Notes under the pieces: generated by a model
What the model saw: the letters and a program-made list of their open reading frames with translations, nothing else
The model's database searches: none
Told to the model about the DNA's origin: nothing
Made by a program: the position numbers and the translations under genes
Shown: positions 32,201 through 43,020 of the stretch, in pieces
How the letters are laid out: each line of letters starts with the position of its first letter
How positions within the stretch are numbered: position 1 is the first letter of the stretch
From: Chondrilla cf. caribensis
Taxonomy: Eukaryota > Porifera > Demospongiae > Chondrillida > Chondrillidae
Assembly: GCA_964020155.1 (NCBI GenBank)
Contig: OZ026557.1
Coordinates: 758,501-822,500, forward strand
Length of the DNA: 64,000 bases
Reading direction: 5' to 3'

Positions 32201-35200
32201 TCTGTGAGCGACAATATGGGACCTCGACCTAATTCGACCTTGACTACAAGTTCATATTCTTGAGCAAAAGTCCCAGCAGTGTAGTCATGACACAACTTCC
32301 TAACAAGAGTGGATTTTCCTGCCCCAAATTCACCTTCAACTAAAATTCTTCTACGGCCATCGGTTGGAGGAATGTCAAGAATTGCAGAAAAGTCATCAGA
32401 GCATTTGTTTGAGTATAAGTCAGAGTCAGCCACACTCTCACAGACACTTGATGCATCAAACATGGACCGACCAGTCATGTTGAAACAAGTAATTGGAGAG
32501 AAACTCATTTTTGTGCGTCCAAACTTGAAGAACAGATCATCTCTGGCAAGTATTGAGGATTTTAAGCAGAAGTCTTTAAGTTTCTCTCGAAAATTATCCT
32601 TATTCTGCGAGAAAAACAATAAACATTTTGATTTCTAATAATATGGTGGAATTTGAGTATAAACGTGGGATCCTCGCCAGTAGGCGAGAGTTGTCACATA
32701 ATTGAACATGGTATTGTAAACCAAGAGATTCCGTCAACTTTCTTAGTGAGTTGCTGCTATCAGGAAAGGTGCAAATCTCAAAGAATAAAAATTGGGGATG
32801 ATTTGTGAAAACATGAGCAAGGTAACTAATAACTAATAACTAATAACTAGCTTACACCATGGATATTCTATATAGTCTCATAGAATATTCTCAATTTCCA
32901 CTTTTGTACAAATCCTAAAGGTGATGTTTGCACCTACGGTACCTACACAGTAAGCCTCTCATAAGACGTATATGCTTGAAGGCAAATCCTGATGTTTATG
33001 TCAAATTGATTTCAGATCAATATAAATAGAACATTTATATGAATCGGTACATAATATGTACGTATGTACGTAGTAGTATATGTATAATTGTGTCATAGTA
33101 CTACCCATGGTTTCTACGGTTTTAGGCTGTTTCCTTTAGGAAATTAGACTCACAACTGAAATGTTTACCTCTTTACAGCAAAACAAAATATTAATTCATT
33201 ATCTTTCTGTATGTTAACCTGGTTCTTGATATTAGGACATTGCATGACTGAGGCTCAAACGGTCTATATCTCATCTCCCTTCAACACACACCTTTAGGTG
33301 ACAATACATGCATTTGTACATTACGTACCTCATGGCCCGATAACAAAAGTATGCCCAAGCAGACAGCAAGGAAAATGATGACAATTGAGCAGGCAACTAC
33401 AGTACAGAAAGTAATGAATACTTGAAGTAACACAAATGGTAAATAATTCTATGCTTATTGATGGTTGAGTATACCTATGATAATGACTATGATCTCCATG
33501 CAGCATGATATTTATAGTATGAGCATGGGGGGTGAGGCTGTAGTCACGCCATTTGGTTCCCTCCAAACCTAAATGGCAAATACCACACCTGAATTCACCC
33601 TTACCACACCAAAAGGTGACTTATACACCTCGAAGTGCTATAGCCCACACAGTGACCATGAATGGAATTTCCTTTGCTCTGCACGACCTCCTATAGACCA
33701 AATAATGTATTTTTGGCACAAAAACACAATCAAGCTGTATACACTCCTCTGCAGGTGCTACGTATATACACACTTCAGGGTAACCAGGAATGGAATTTCT
33801 ATAACCATGCCCCCTCCTCCCCAGAGTCCGAATGACATTATCCCAAAACACATGTATGTGTGTACACCTCTCTGGAGGTGCTACAGACCTTTGTGACCAG
33901 GAGTGGACTTGGCCTCCCTAGTCACCATGGGGTCTGACTAAAGTACAATGAACAAATGACCCCGAAAATACATGTATGTACATGTATACCCTTATTACAC
34001 CCAATGGATCCCTACACCTGAATGGACCTTGTCAGGCCCAAACAACCCAAGGTGACAAATACTTCAGGTAAACATGTAGTATACAAAAACACATGAAAAA
34101 ATATGTACACAGTACTATAATATAATAATAATACTATACCTAATTAAAACAATGTACGTGTATACAGTACCAACGTATCTTATACACACATACATGCGTA
34201 TATATTACTCACTTTGCGTAAGAATCGATTTCTTTTTGTTTATTGGAATAGTAGGTTTTACATTTTCTTCTAAAATTAGCAATAAAAAGCAAAAGAAATT
34301 ATAAGTACAGCAGAACAATGGACGTCATTATACCAGATAGTATCCCTTGAGATGTAGTTATTGACAACTATTTGCAAATACCAACTCAATTTCCATTATT
34401 TTGAAGAAAATAAGCAATTAATTTTGAAAATATTTCACTTGGAATAATGCAAAGTAAACTGTCAAGAAACCCTGGTCACTGTAGAGAAATAATACTAAAT
34501 AAAGATTAAAACACAACAGCAAAAAATCACCTTCGAGTTTCTTTAATATCTCCTCAGCTACTTCCACCAATTTAGATTTTGCATCTTTTTGCGCTATCTT
34601 TTTGAGACACTCACAGAACACTTTGAGGTTGTCTTCAGTGTAACTTGATATAGCAAACATGTACCACTTGTCAAATGCATCATAATGCTTCCCACATTCA
34701 TTTAGATGACGAATCTCGTGGTAAGGAGGATTTGCCAATAACTGTGGTTTCCATCCAAACAGCCTTGCTGCCACTTGGTTGTCTATCGTCAGGTTATCCC
34801 TCAGGAAGGCATGGTTACTCTCCAATACATTTTTCACTACATTCTCTATAGGTGCGTGTGCATGCATGTGTATGTGTGTGTGTGTGTGTGTGCAGACAGG
34901 GGAATGCAGAGTGTTAAAAGTCTCGTTCTAATCCCCAACCACCTACACACTTGAGACGTCACGTATATATACATTAATTTAGATCTTTGAGAATTAATGG
35001 TAGATCTAGAAGGGAGTTACATACAGATCAGGTAAAAAATGGACCCACTGGCCATATTGATTGTTGACATCGGCATGGTGTCATACTGCTCTGTCAGGGA
35101 GGGTTACAGGGATCAGATCTGGGTTCCAAATATTATTCGTCAGAAAAGGATCCCAGATCTAACCCCAACCCTAACCCTAACTACTACCCCTACCTCCACA

Positions 35201-35712
35201 CCTAACCCCCACCCTACCTCTATCCCTAATCCCCACCCCTACCTCTATCCCTAATCCCCACCCCTACCTCCATCCCTAATCCCCACCCCTACCTCTATCC
35301 CTAATCCCCACCCCTACCTCCACACCTAACCCCCACCCCTACCTCTATCCCTAATCCCCACCCCTACCTCTATTGCTAACCCCCTATACCCCCACCCTAA
35401 CAGTCCAGTATGACACCATCATGCCCAGTGGATCCGTTCTTTTTACTTGATCCTTACTTACTATAGCTGAAGTAGACATAGCTTTAAATCAAAGTAGACA
35501 TGCGGTATGTTCGGGTACTAGCTAGCTATCAGAGAAAACATACTGATGGGTTGATCATCACTTACACGCACTCGTACATATACACATACGTACGTAGTAT
35601 ACCTGACTCCGGCATGGTATACTAACGAGTGATAAAATTTTTGAACTAATCGAGACACGCATGACTCACCATGCCTTCGTAGTGCTACACGTCCGAATTC
35701 CTGTGCCGCCAT
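26428..35712 (-). CDS. NLR-II, copy A (CARD-TM-NACHT-LRR; damaged 3' end)
   Basis: Exons, minus strand: 35670-35712 (ATGGCGGCAC start), 34531-34845 (CARD-like), 34213-34269, 33329-33420 (transmembrane), 30888-32604 (NACHT), then LRR-type exons 30754-30818, 30561-30666, 30212-30363, 29420-29612, 28367-28536, 27922-28114, 27468-27648 and 26428-26556. Phases chain. The NACHT exon has Walker A GEFGAGKST (about residue 260) and Walker B GVLFLFDAFDEF (about 330). A hydrophobic run of about 28 residues (139-166) lies between CARD and NACHT. Odd points: an in-frame TAG at 28013-28015 where the other copy has TGG, giving about 1003 residues; a 4-bp deletion near 27499 that breaks the frame unless the donor shifts to ATTCCA then gtgaga; and the final LRR exon is cut at 26428 by a retroelement. 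It may still make a protein with a short LRR. Confidence 0.8.
26640..26960 (-). mobile_element. diverged fragment of the cagggccgtagcc element family
   Basis: The block at about 26690-26850 aligns by eye with the ORF part of the elements at 3172-3690 and 6056-6585 (gaggttattac, cgaattctagccc, ggccatc, aatataaattca). It interrupts an NLR-II intron and is absent from the other cassette, so it arrived after the duplication. (TA)n follows at 26846-26890. Confidence 0.6.
26975..27467. repeat. long compound (CA)n microsatellite in an NLR-II intron
   Basis: Almost 500 bp of CA with occasional AACACACC, CGCATACC and GTACAAC interruptions. On the minus strand the intron begins gtgtgtgt directly after CCAG, so the splice donor is part of the repeat. 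The other copy is at 50390-50724. Confidence 0.9.
28160..29240. repeat. (CA)n tracts in NLR-II introns (28160-28275, 29090-29240)
   Basis: Two pure to compound CA tracts in the introns on either side of the 28367-28536 exon. Counterparts at 51650-51764 and 52615-52880 differ in length. Confidence 0.85.
29828..29984. mobile_element. TA-flanked MITE (cagtgggacctctgt family)
   Basis: From cagtgggacctctgt to ggttccactg, TA on both sides, inside an NLR-II intron. Present at the equivalent place (53457) in the other cassette, so older than the duplication. Confidence 0.7.
35034..35445. repeat. VNTR of ccctaa-rich units inside an inverted-repeat element, copy A
   Basis: Ends are inverted relatives: aaaaaatggacccactgg with catggtgtcatactg at left, cagtatgacaccatcatg with ccagtggatccgttcttttt at right. 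The centre begins aaccctaaccctaac and continues with about eight units of ccctaatccccacccctacc plus tctat. The equivalent at 58371-58684 has roughly half as many units. It lies in the first intron of NLR-II. Confidence 0.8.
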
Positions 35713-35742
35713 TTTAGTACGTAATTAAGTGTTCATATATAT

Positions 35743-35752
35743 GGGACTTCCC
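35743..35752. promoter_or_regulatory. kappa-B-like site upstream of NLR-II copy A
   Basis: GGGACTTCCC, 31 bp upstream of the ATG at 35712. The sequence between site and ATG differs from that at NLR-I, whereas the site itself is the same. Confidence 0.5.
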
Positions 35753-36031
35753 CTCACGTACATCACCGCGTCTGATCTAACTGCGGAGTACGTAACCTGT
35801 ATTATTTGCCCATTCCGACTACGTACGCGTGCTCTAGCTTCGTATATTATATATGCTACTATAGCCTGTTAAAAATAGATTACCACCATTCTTTATTATA
35901 GTATAGACTCGTTATCTTCTTGAAAATATTATAGTTTTTATTATGACTGGTGTTTTTATAAAGATTTATATTACATATAAATGTACACTACACATGCAAG
36001 ATTTGGATGAGGTTATTGGAGAAGTACTGTT

Positions 36032-37814
36032 TTAGAGTTTAGTCTTGTTCATCAGGTGATATTTGGTGCTCCGTGACATGTTCAAGAGATCTTCTGAAAC
36101 ACGTCTTGTCCCAAGTTGACCCTGAGGAAGGAGAAGGTCCAAGAGATGAACTACGATATTCAATCCTACGCACATCAGTGAATTATCACAAGTGTGCTGC
36201 AATTTGTGTAGGAAAACTGAGGCAGATTGAGGAGTTTGGTGGATTATCACAGTAACTATCATATGTGCATGTGCAAATGTATTCATGCACAGAAACAATG
36301 GCAGATAAATGAAAATTCACTGCAACTTGACCACAATTACAAATGGAGTGAAAGTACATAATACACTATTCGTATATAACAACTTATGTACACATACATA
36401 TGTACATAATATTATGTGTAGTCACACAATTGAGTCTGACACCCCAATGTCCATACCAGCCCACTACGAGCTCACCTGTATGAGGGACGATGAAAGGTCA
36501 ACACTGTCTTGTGATGGCACAATTACAGGCCTGGCTGACTCCCACCCTGGCTCACAATGCTGGAGATACAGTGCATACAAGAAAGGGCATTGGATACTCC
36601 TCTCTTGTGCACATACGTACATACATATGTATGCACGTACGTATAATATATATCAAATGCATGCACACACATACACGGATATACATTAACTGTATGTACA
36701 CACATAGGTACATATGTACATACGTAAGTATATAAGTATGCATAGAGAAGATACACAAGTACAAATAATATCACCATATACACACCCATATGTCACAGAT
36801 AATGGGTGTATTATGTACTGCTGTACATTTTTGATGATTTGTTGAAGAGAAACATTGTGACATGTGTTTTCCGTCCAAAGAAACATTATACTAATGGTTG
36901 ACTTGTGTACGTAGTATGTATTCATACACATACACACACTACACACACAAAGAGGCATTTTTACAGAACCACACTAATGTAGATATTATACATGCATTCA
37001 CATACAGTACGTACTTACAATGTGCGTACATAGATACGTACGTACGTATGTACATATACATATACATACGTATGTGCAGAGAGTGTGACTCACCTGTGAG
37101 AGTCCCATAGTCTCCACAAGGTCACAGGTTCTTCTCCTGTACTTCTTACTCCACTTGTAAGGGGACTGTAGACTGATACGAGGCACACTGACCCTACAGT
37201 CACAAGGAAGGATGTACATATGTACATATGGATGAACACGGGAATTGAAATCACCACACATTAGAGCACATGCCTATGTACGTACCTATACAATACATAT
37301 GCATTTATGTATAATATGTATGTATGTACGTATATCAACACACTGTAAACCAAACAGGTACCTATGTACATGTACGTTAGTAAGTACGTACATACATACG
37401 TATGGGGAAAATTACAATGGTAAGCTTGAGTTTGCAATTTCTAATGAAGTATGTAATTTAGTTGGCAATTGAACTAGCATTGTTGGATAACCCGAGGTAG
37501 ACTGTACAATAGTGCAAAGCTCCATTGACCCACCTGATGAACCTGGTTGGCTCCTCCTCTTCGTCAGGTCTGTTGGACCCATCACACACAGGGCAGTGGG
37601 GATCGTCTTCAAACTCATGCAAAGGGACTGGGAACAGTCTGTCGTTCATAATATAACTTGTTGAGCGAGTAGTTTTATCGTGGTCACGCCCACTGTCTGA
37701 TGTCAGGTACTTCCTCTTTATCTTTGGAGTTACAACACTGGGAGGACTACAGTATACGTATGCAAAGACAACACATAATACTGTGAAAGTAAGAATGAAT
37801 TTGTGTATTATCAT
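36032..37814 (-). CDS. secreted cysteine-containing protein SP, copy A
   Basis: Four minus-strand exons: 37534-37814, 37094-37193, 36476-36559 and 36032-36196 (phases 2, 0, 0; stop at 36032), giving 209 residues. The first 22 residues (KFILTFTVLCVVFAYVYC) are a clear signal peptide, with cleavage likely before SPPS. The mature chain has a basic KIKRK stretch, an acidic DEEEE patch, a CPVC pair, a basic KWSKKYRRRTC segment and six cysteines in all. The last exon holds a helical NIVVHLLDLLLPQ segment. No family is recognised; a small cytokine-like or cystine-knot factor is a guess. All exon lengths and splice sites are kept in the second cassette. It lies between NLR-II and a head-to-head VAMP gene. 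No kappa-B decamer was seen near its ATG. Confidence 0.65.
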
Positions 37815-37999
37815 TATTATTATTGAATTAGGTATATGCTTTGATGTGCACCATATATTGAGCTGTACATTCCTGCATTAAATTGGTTGATCGTGAGCTT
37901 AGATACTTTATATAATATAAGGTACATATATACGTACTGAATTGCCAGTATATCTGCATGTGCAGCTGCTCTGTAATTGTGTGTGGTGTGTACTCGCAG

Positions 38000-38961
38000 G
38001 TGAAGGGGGTGATGAGAGACAATCTGAGCAAGGTGGTGGACAGAGGAGAAAGACTGGATGATCTGGAACAACGGGAAGGTCAGTTCAGAGTGTCGAACCA
38101 GCATCCGGTTCACTAGCACTGCACGTATGTATATACAGTATGTACGTAAATGTATGTACGTATGTATGTGTGAATGTGTATTTGGGTATAGTATTCCATT
38201 CTTGGGAGCATGTAGAAATAGTTTGATTTGATCTTGTTTGCTGTACTGTCTACCCATGTGATGTGTGTTTTACTAGTACCTATGTATGTGGTGTGTTGTA
38301 TGTACAAATAAAATGCGACATGCATGGTATGTGCGTATGTGTGTGTATGTGTGTGTGTGTGTTGTGTGTGTGTGTGTGTTGTGTGTGTGTGTGTGTGTAG
38401 TTTGTGGTACAAATGGTGTATTCTCCCAGAAGGGTATTCACACATGTCAGTCTTCCTCAAGTAACCTTCGTATTCATTGATTCTGATGTTCTACAAATTT
38501 ACTGAATCAAAATGCCGGGCACTTCAATAAAAGTGCCGTAAGCCTAAGACGCAAGCTGTGGTGGCAGAATGTGAAGGTAGGTACAGGGCACACATGACCC
38601 CAGTGTCAAACAGGTGTATTACAATATGTGCATGTATGCTTACGAACACATCATAGTGTGAGGATAATGCACTTGATACGGCACATGTCTCCGTCTGTAC
38701 CTGTAGCTCTGGGTGGTCCTGATAGCTATCATTGCAGTGATACTCCTTGTGATAATAAGTGAGAAGTCACACATACACACACAAAAATACACACACACAT
38801 ATACACATGTTCACACACACATGCATGTACATAAACACACACACACACATGCATGTACACAAACATGCACACACATGCACGTACACAAACACACACACAC
38901 ACGCATGTACACACGTGCTTGCACACGCACAAAAATACGTACATATTATGCATGCATGCAC

Positions 38962-39033
<72 letters not shown>

Positions 39034-39044
39034 ACAGACACATG

Positions 39045-39087
<43 letters not shown>

Positions 39088-39244
39088 ACAGACACATGCG
39101 TACACACACACACAAAGCACATACATATGCATACATGCACCTACGTAAACACAAACACACACACACACACACATTACTTTATCTTTCCTTTTCACAGTTG
39201 CCATTGTTATTGGAGTTAGTGTCAGCAATAACAAAAGCCAATAG
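38000..39244 (+). CDS. VAMP/synaptobrevin-like R-SNARE, copy A (3' exons)
   Basis: Plus-strand exons 38000-38078 (VKGVMRDNLSKVVDRGERLD, SNARE core with the zero-layer arginine in VVDRGERL), a central exon ending 38576 (LLNQNAGHFNKSAV, then SLRRKLWWQNVK), 38707-38758 (transmembrane LWVVLIAIIAVILLVII) and 39198-39244 (IAIVIGVSVSNNKSQ, stop at 39244). R-SNAREs drive vesicle fusion by pairing with Q-SNAREs; the RRKLWWQNVK juxtamembrane and the C-terminal anchor are diagnostic, with RGERL resembling VAMP4/VAMP8. The acceptor of the central exon could not be placed at a canonical AG, and no N-terminal exon was found upstream, where the SP gene occupies the other strand. Here the SNARE core ends QRE; copy B has the more usual QRA. 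Confidence 0.7.
38340..39175. repeat. (GT)n and (CA)n tracts within VAMP introns
   Basis: (GT)n at 38340-38398 and compound (CA)n at 38770-39170, with repeated cacatgcgtac and catgcatgtac phrases. They account for the long low-complexity frames on both strands. Confidence 0.9.
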
Positions 39245-39432
39245 TTACGGACTGTATTCTTCTTGATGCCTGCTTCCCACATAAGACCAGAGCACATGTG
39301 TATTGTGTAACATTTCCAGTATTATCGAGTACTGCACTCTTAAATACCTGTATGCATGATTATGGTATGTCTGATTGTATATTGTTTATGAGATGCAATT
39401 ATTGGCAGTAATGAAAATGGATTATACGTATA

Positions 39433-39607
39433 CAGTGGACCCTCTCTATTAAGGACACTTTGGGACCTTAAGTTTAGTCCTTATTACAGAGGTTTCCTCA
39501 ATTCAGAGGTCATTTGATACATTTCAGTACTACACTGGGACACAGAATAGAGTCCTCATTATAGAGGTTTCCACATTTCAGAGGTTTGCAATAGAGAGGT
39601 CTCACTG
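39433..39607. mobile_element. TA-flanked MITE (cagtggaccctctct family)
   Basis: From cagtggaccctctctattaa to ggtctcactg, flanked by TA. An orthologous copy sits at 63646-63820. Just beyond it, 39608-39915 holds no gene. Confidence 0.7.
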
Positions 39608-39915
39608 TATTATGGTTGTTGTACGGAGTGTTACCAGACATGCAGTACATGAAATGAGGTATACATAGACACAGGTCTACCACTGTGGCTGGCTCTGGAG
39701 ATGCTAAGATAAGACAGATCTCCCTTGTCTCTGTTAAAGAAGCAGTCGGAATATTAAGAGCCACATTATTATAATAGGTAAATTACAACATAGATAATAC
39801 TTTTCATTTACCCAGGTGTACAATATCAATACACGCACTGTTTGAGCTTGTTGTGCAGCTTGCATGAGCTTTTAATACATTGAATCACTACTAGGCCTAG
39901 TATATAATATATATA

Positions 39916-40178
39916 CAGTGGCGGCCAAAAGTTACGGGACGATTTCAATATGGCGGCCGTCAGCTATTTTAGCATTCTTGAAATTAACCCGATATTTTGG
40001 CGAATTCGAAACGGGAGAGTGGAAATAAATCATAAGAACACTTTTAGAATGTTCAAGATCATAGCAATAGCAATCTTATCAAAAATCTTGCTTCTAGGAC
40101 GATTGAAATCGTACCGTTCCGTTCCGCCATTTCTTAAACCCTCATGATCAGTCGTCCCGTAATTTTTGACCGCCACTG
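39916..40178. mobile_element. Tc1/mariner-type MITE with cagtggcggccaaaa termini
   Basis: 263 bp with inverted ends cagtggcggccaaaagttac and gtaatttttgaccgccactg, flanked by TA on both sides. The interior has a second inverted pair (gggacgatttcaat and gattgaaatcgt). It shows no transposase. Confidence 0.8.
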
Positions 40179-40550
40179 TAGATACGTATAAATATGCACA
40201 CATACTATTATTTCATTTCATTGAATTGCAGTTATAATAATAAATGGACAGTTGGCTATTTTATACTACCACTAATAACAAGCGCATACATGCTTTAATG
40301 TACGTATTATTATTATCATGCATTGACATACTTTGTCTAGTATGCATTCAATTAATTATACATTATAGCCATAACAAAAGAATAACATAGAATATTAAAC
40401 ACAGTAAAAATTTAATACTTGGCCCTGTTGGAAATGTACAGGTTTAGTGTTTGCATGAACACAGAAACATGAGTGAATATAATACTTCAACACTAAGGAT
40501 AGTACTATGATATGTGTACATAATATTATTTATTTATTATTATAATAAAT

Positions 40551-41403
40551 TTAAGTGCTCGTAATGAGCCTAACAACTTGCTGTGAGGACCAGCTAGTTA
40601 TAATCATCATTTTCTTCTTCACTCTAAGATGCTGTATTCTCTCAACCAAGTCTTCTGAATGAAGAAATGACAAAGGCATGTGGAATTTAAGAACCTTTAG
40701 ACTGTTACTTTTGCTGGCACCATTCACTACAGCTGAAACAGTTCTTGGTATACTGAGCTGAGTTGAACGTAAAGTTAAATGCTTGAGAGCATTGTTCTTG
40801 CTCAGAGCAATCTCAAGATCTTTCATATATTGATCATCAACTGTTGTCTGTACAAAAGAATAAAGTGGGTTCTGTGTGATGAAGTTTGAAGGTTGTCAGA
40901 GAGTGACAGCCATGCATACATAGTGTTGTAAAGCATAAAATATACACAGACACACCAAGGATGCAATTGCACAATGCCATACAAAGATATACAACACACG
41001 TATGCAGATGCTCCAATCACACACACATCCACACACTTCCATTCACACATACGCACACTGGACATATGTGTGCACACACATGTACAAACATATGCACACA
41101 CCACACATATACAAACACACAAATACACACAAACATCATCCACACATGCACGCACGCATGCACACACATACCACACCCACAAGCACAAACACACACACAT
41201 GCACACACATACACACTTGCACACACACACATGCATGCACACACATACCGCACACACAAGCACAAACACACACACATGCACACACATACACACTTGCACA
41301 CACAAACACACACATGCACACACATATACACGCGTACACACAAATGCACACATGGACACACATGCACACACAAATGCACACACAGATACACACGCACACA
41401 CGC

Positions 41404-41444
<41 letters not shown>

Positions 41445-42719
41445 ATTCATATGCACATACATACCTCAGAGTTGGACATTATTGAAATATACAAGACTAA
41501 TTTTGCTAGTTTATCACTTTTGAAGCACATCAAGAGGAAGTTAATCAAATTTTCTTCACTTGTGAAGGAAATATTTAAAAACTTAATCTCCATAAGTGAG
41601 CTTCCAGCTATCCACTCTCCAATGTCTATTACAGTGATATTTTTTCCCACTATAGAATAATATTTCGATACAATAAATTCTACTAAAATACAAAGTTAAC
41701 ATAAATCAGCAGCTCAAATAGAGTAACTTTTGTTGGTGTATTACATCACACAACTTACAGGAGATAGAGCAAAGTATAATCAATTCTTTGAGGTTTGAAA
41801 AGCTACCAGCACCCATACTTGCCAGCAAGGCAGTTGCAAGCGAGGCGGGTCGAACATCCATTGTTAGTTTATCAAGTGATGGACACAGTAAAGTTGTGTT
41901 TTTAATGGACCTCAACAATTTTGGTGTAGCCTACAGGAGATGTACAATGATAGTACAGTAAAGCACAGCATGGGAGAGCATGGTGCACACTATGAGAGCT
42001 CACAAGGTATTCATTAGCAAAGAATATAACATCAAGTTCTTTAAGATCAGATGATGATAAACTGGAGATGAACTCCATTAAAAACGATTCAGGAATGGGT
42101 TCAAGGTCATTAAGAAAGGACAGTGTACGTATTGATCCTTGTTTAAGAGCTTCCAACATATTGTTCCAGATAGCATCTCCTAAAATAAGAAAAATAAAAA
42201 TCTGATATTGTGTCATTGGGTTACCGTTGTGCTTCTCTCAGTTGTGTGATCGTCAAATAAGCAGTATCTTGAAACAGTCCATGCAGGTATGCTACAACTA
42301 TTACGTAGCATGTATACATATAAATCTATATAAAATCTCACAAACACTTAATAGAATCAATTAAAAAGTAACACTGTGTTCACATCGTGAGTGTGAAAAA
42401 CCTCCTTATAACTGGCTACGTAGAGTTGCAGGTAACACCCCACATTGTATATTTCTCACGGAGAGTAACATCGCTGCTCACCATATTCTGTGTAAAAAAC
42501 GCTTGAGTCAACCTCCAGGTCTAGACACAGTGGTATCCTCAGAGATGCAGTAAGAGCAGCATGGACAATGTCAACAGAACATCTCCTTGCAGATAACTCT
42601 TGAAGGCCTTGCTTCTGTTGAAACAGCTTACTGATTTTCGAAATGACAGAAAGCGTCAGATCTGCAGGCTAAGAAAAAAGTAAACATAATCCATCCATGA
42701 ATGTGTACGTGTGTGTGTG

Positions 42720-42773
<54 letters not shown>

Positions 42774-42795
42774 GTGTGTGTGTGTTGTGTGTGTG

Positions 42796-42826
<31 letters not shown>

Positions 42827-42837
42827 GTGTGTGTGTG

Positions 42838-42933
<96 letters not shown>

Positions 42934-42944
42934 GTGTGTGTGTG

Positions 42945-43020
<76 letters not shown>

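Larger units (their letters stand above)
26428..39787. repeat. segmental duplication, 3' block copy A (matches 50195-64000)
   Basis: Matches 50195 to the window end in order and orientation, covering NLR-II, SP and VAMP. Differences include microsatellite lengths, the transposon fragment at 26640-26960 (only here) and a retroelement insertion at 61467-62275 (only there). Confidence 0.9.

Noticed and set aside
35158..35400. True interstitial telomere
   Set aside because: Only about two clean ccctaa units occur; the array is a longer degenerate unit of local origin.
39510..39764. 84-codon minus-strand ORF conserved at 63723-63977
   Set aside because: Half of it translates a MITE, and its conservation is explained by the recent segmental duplication.
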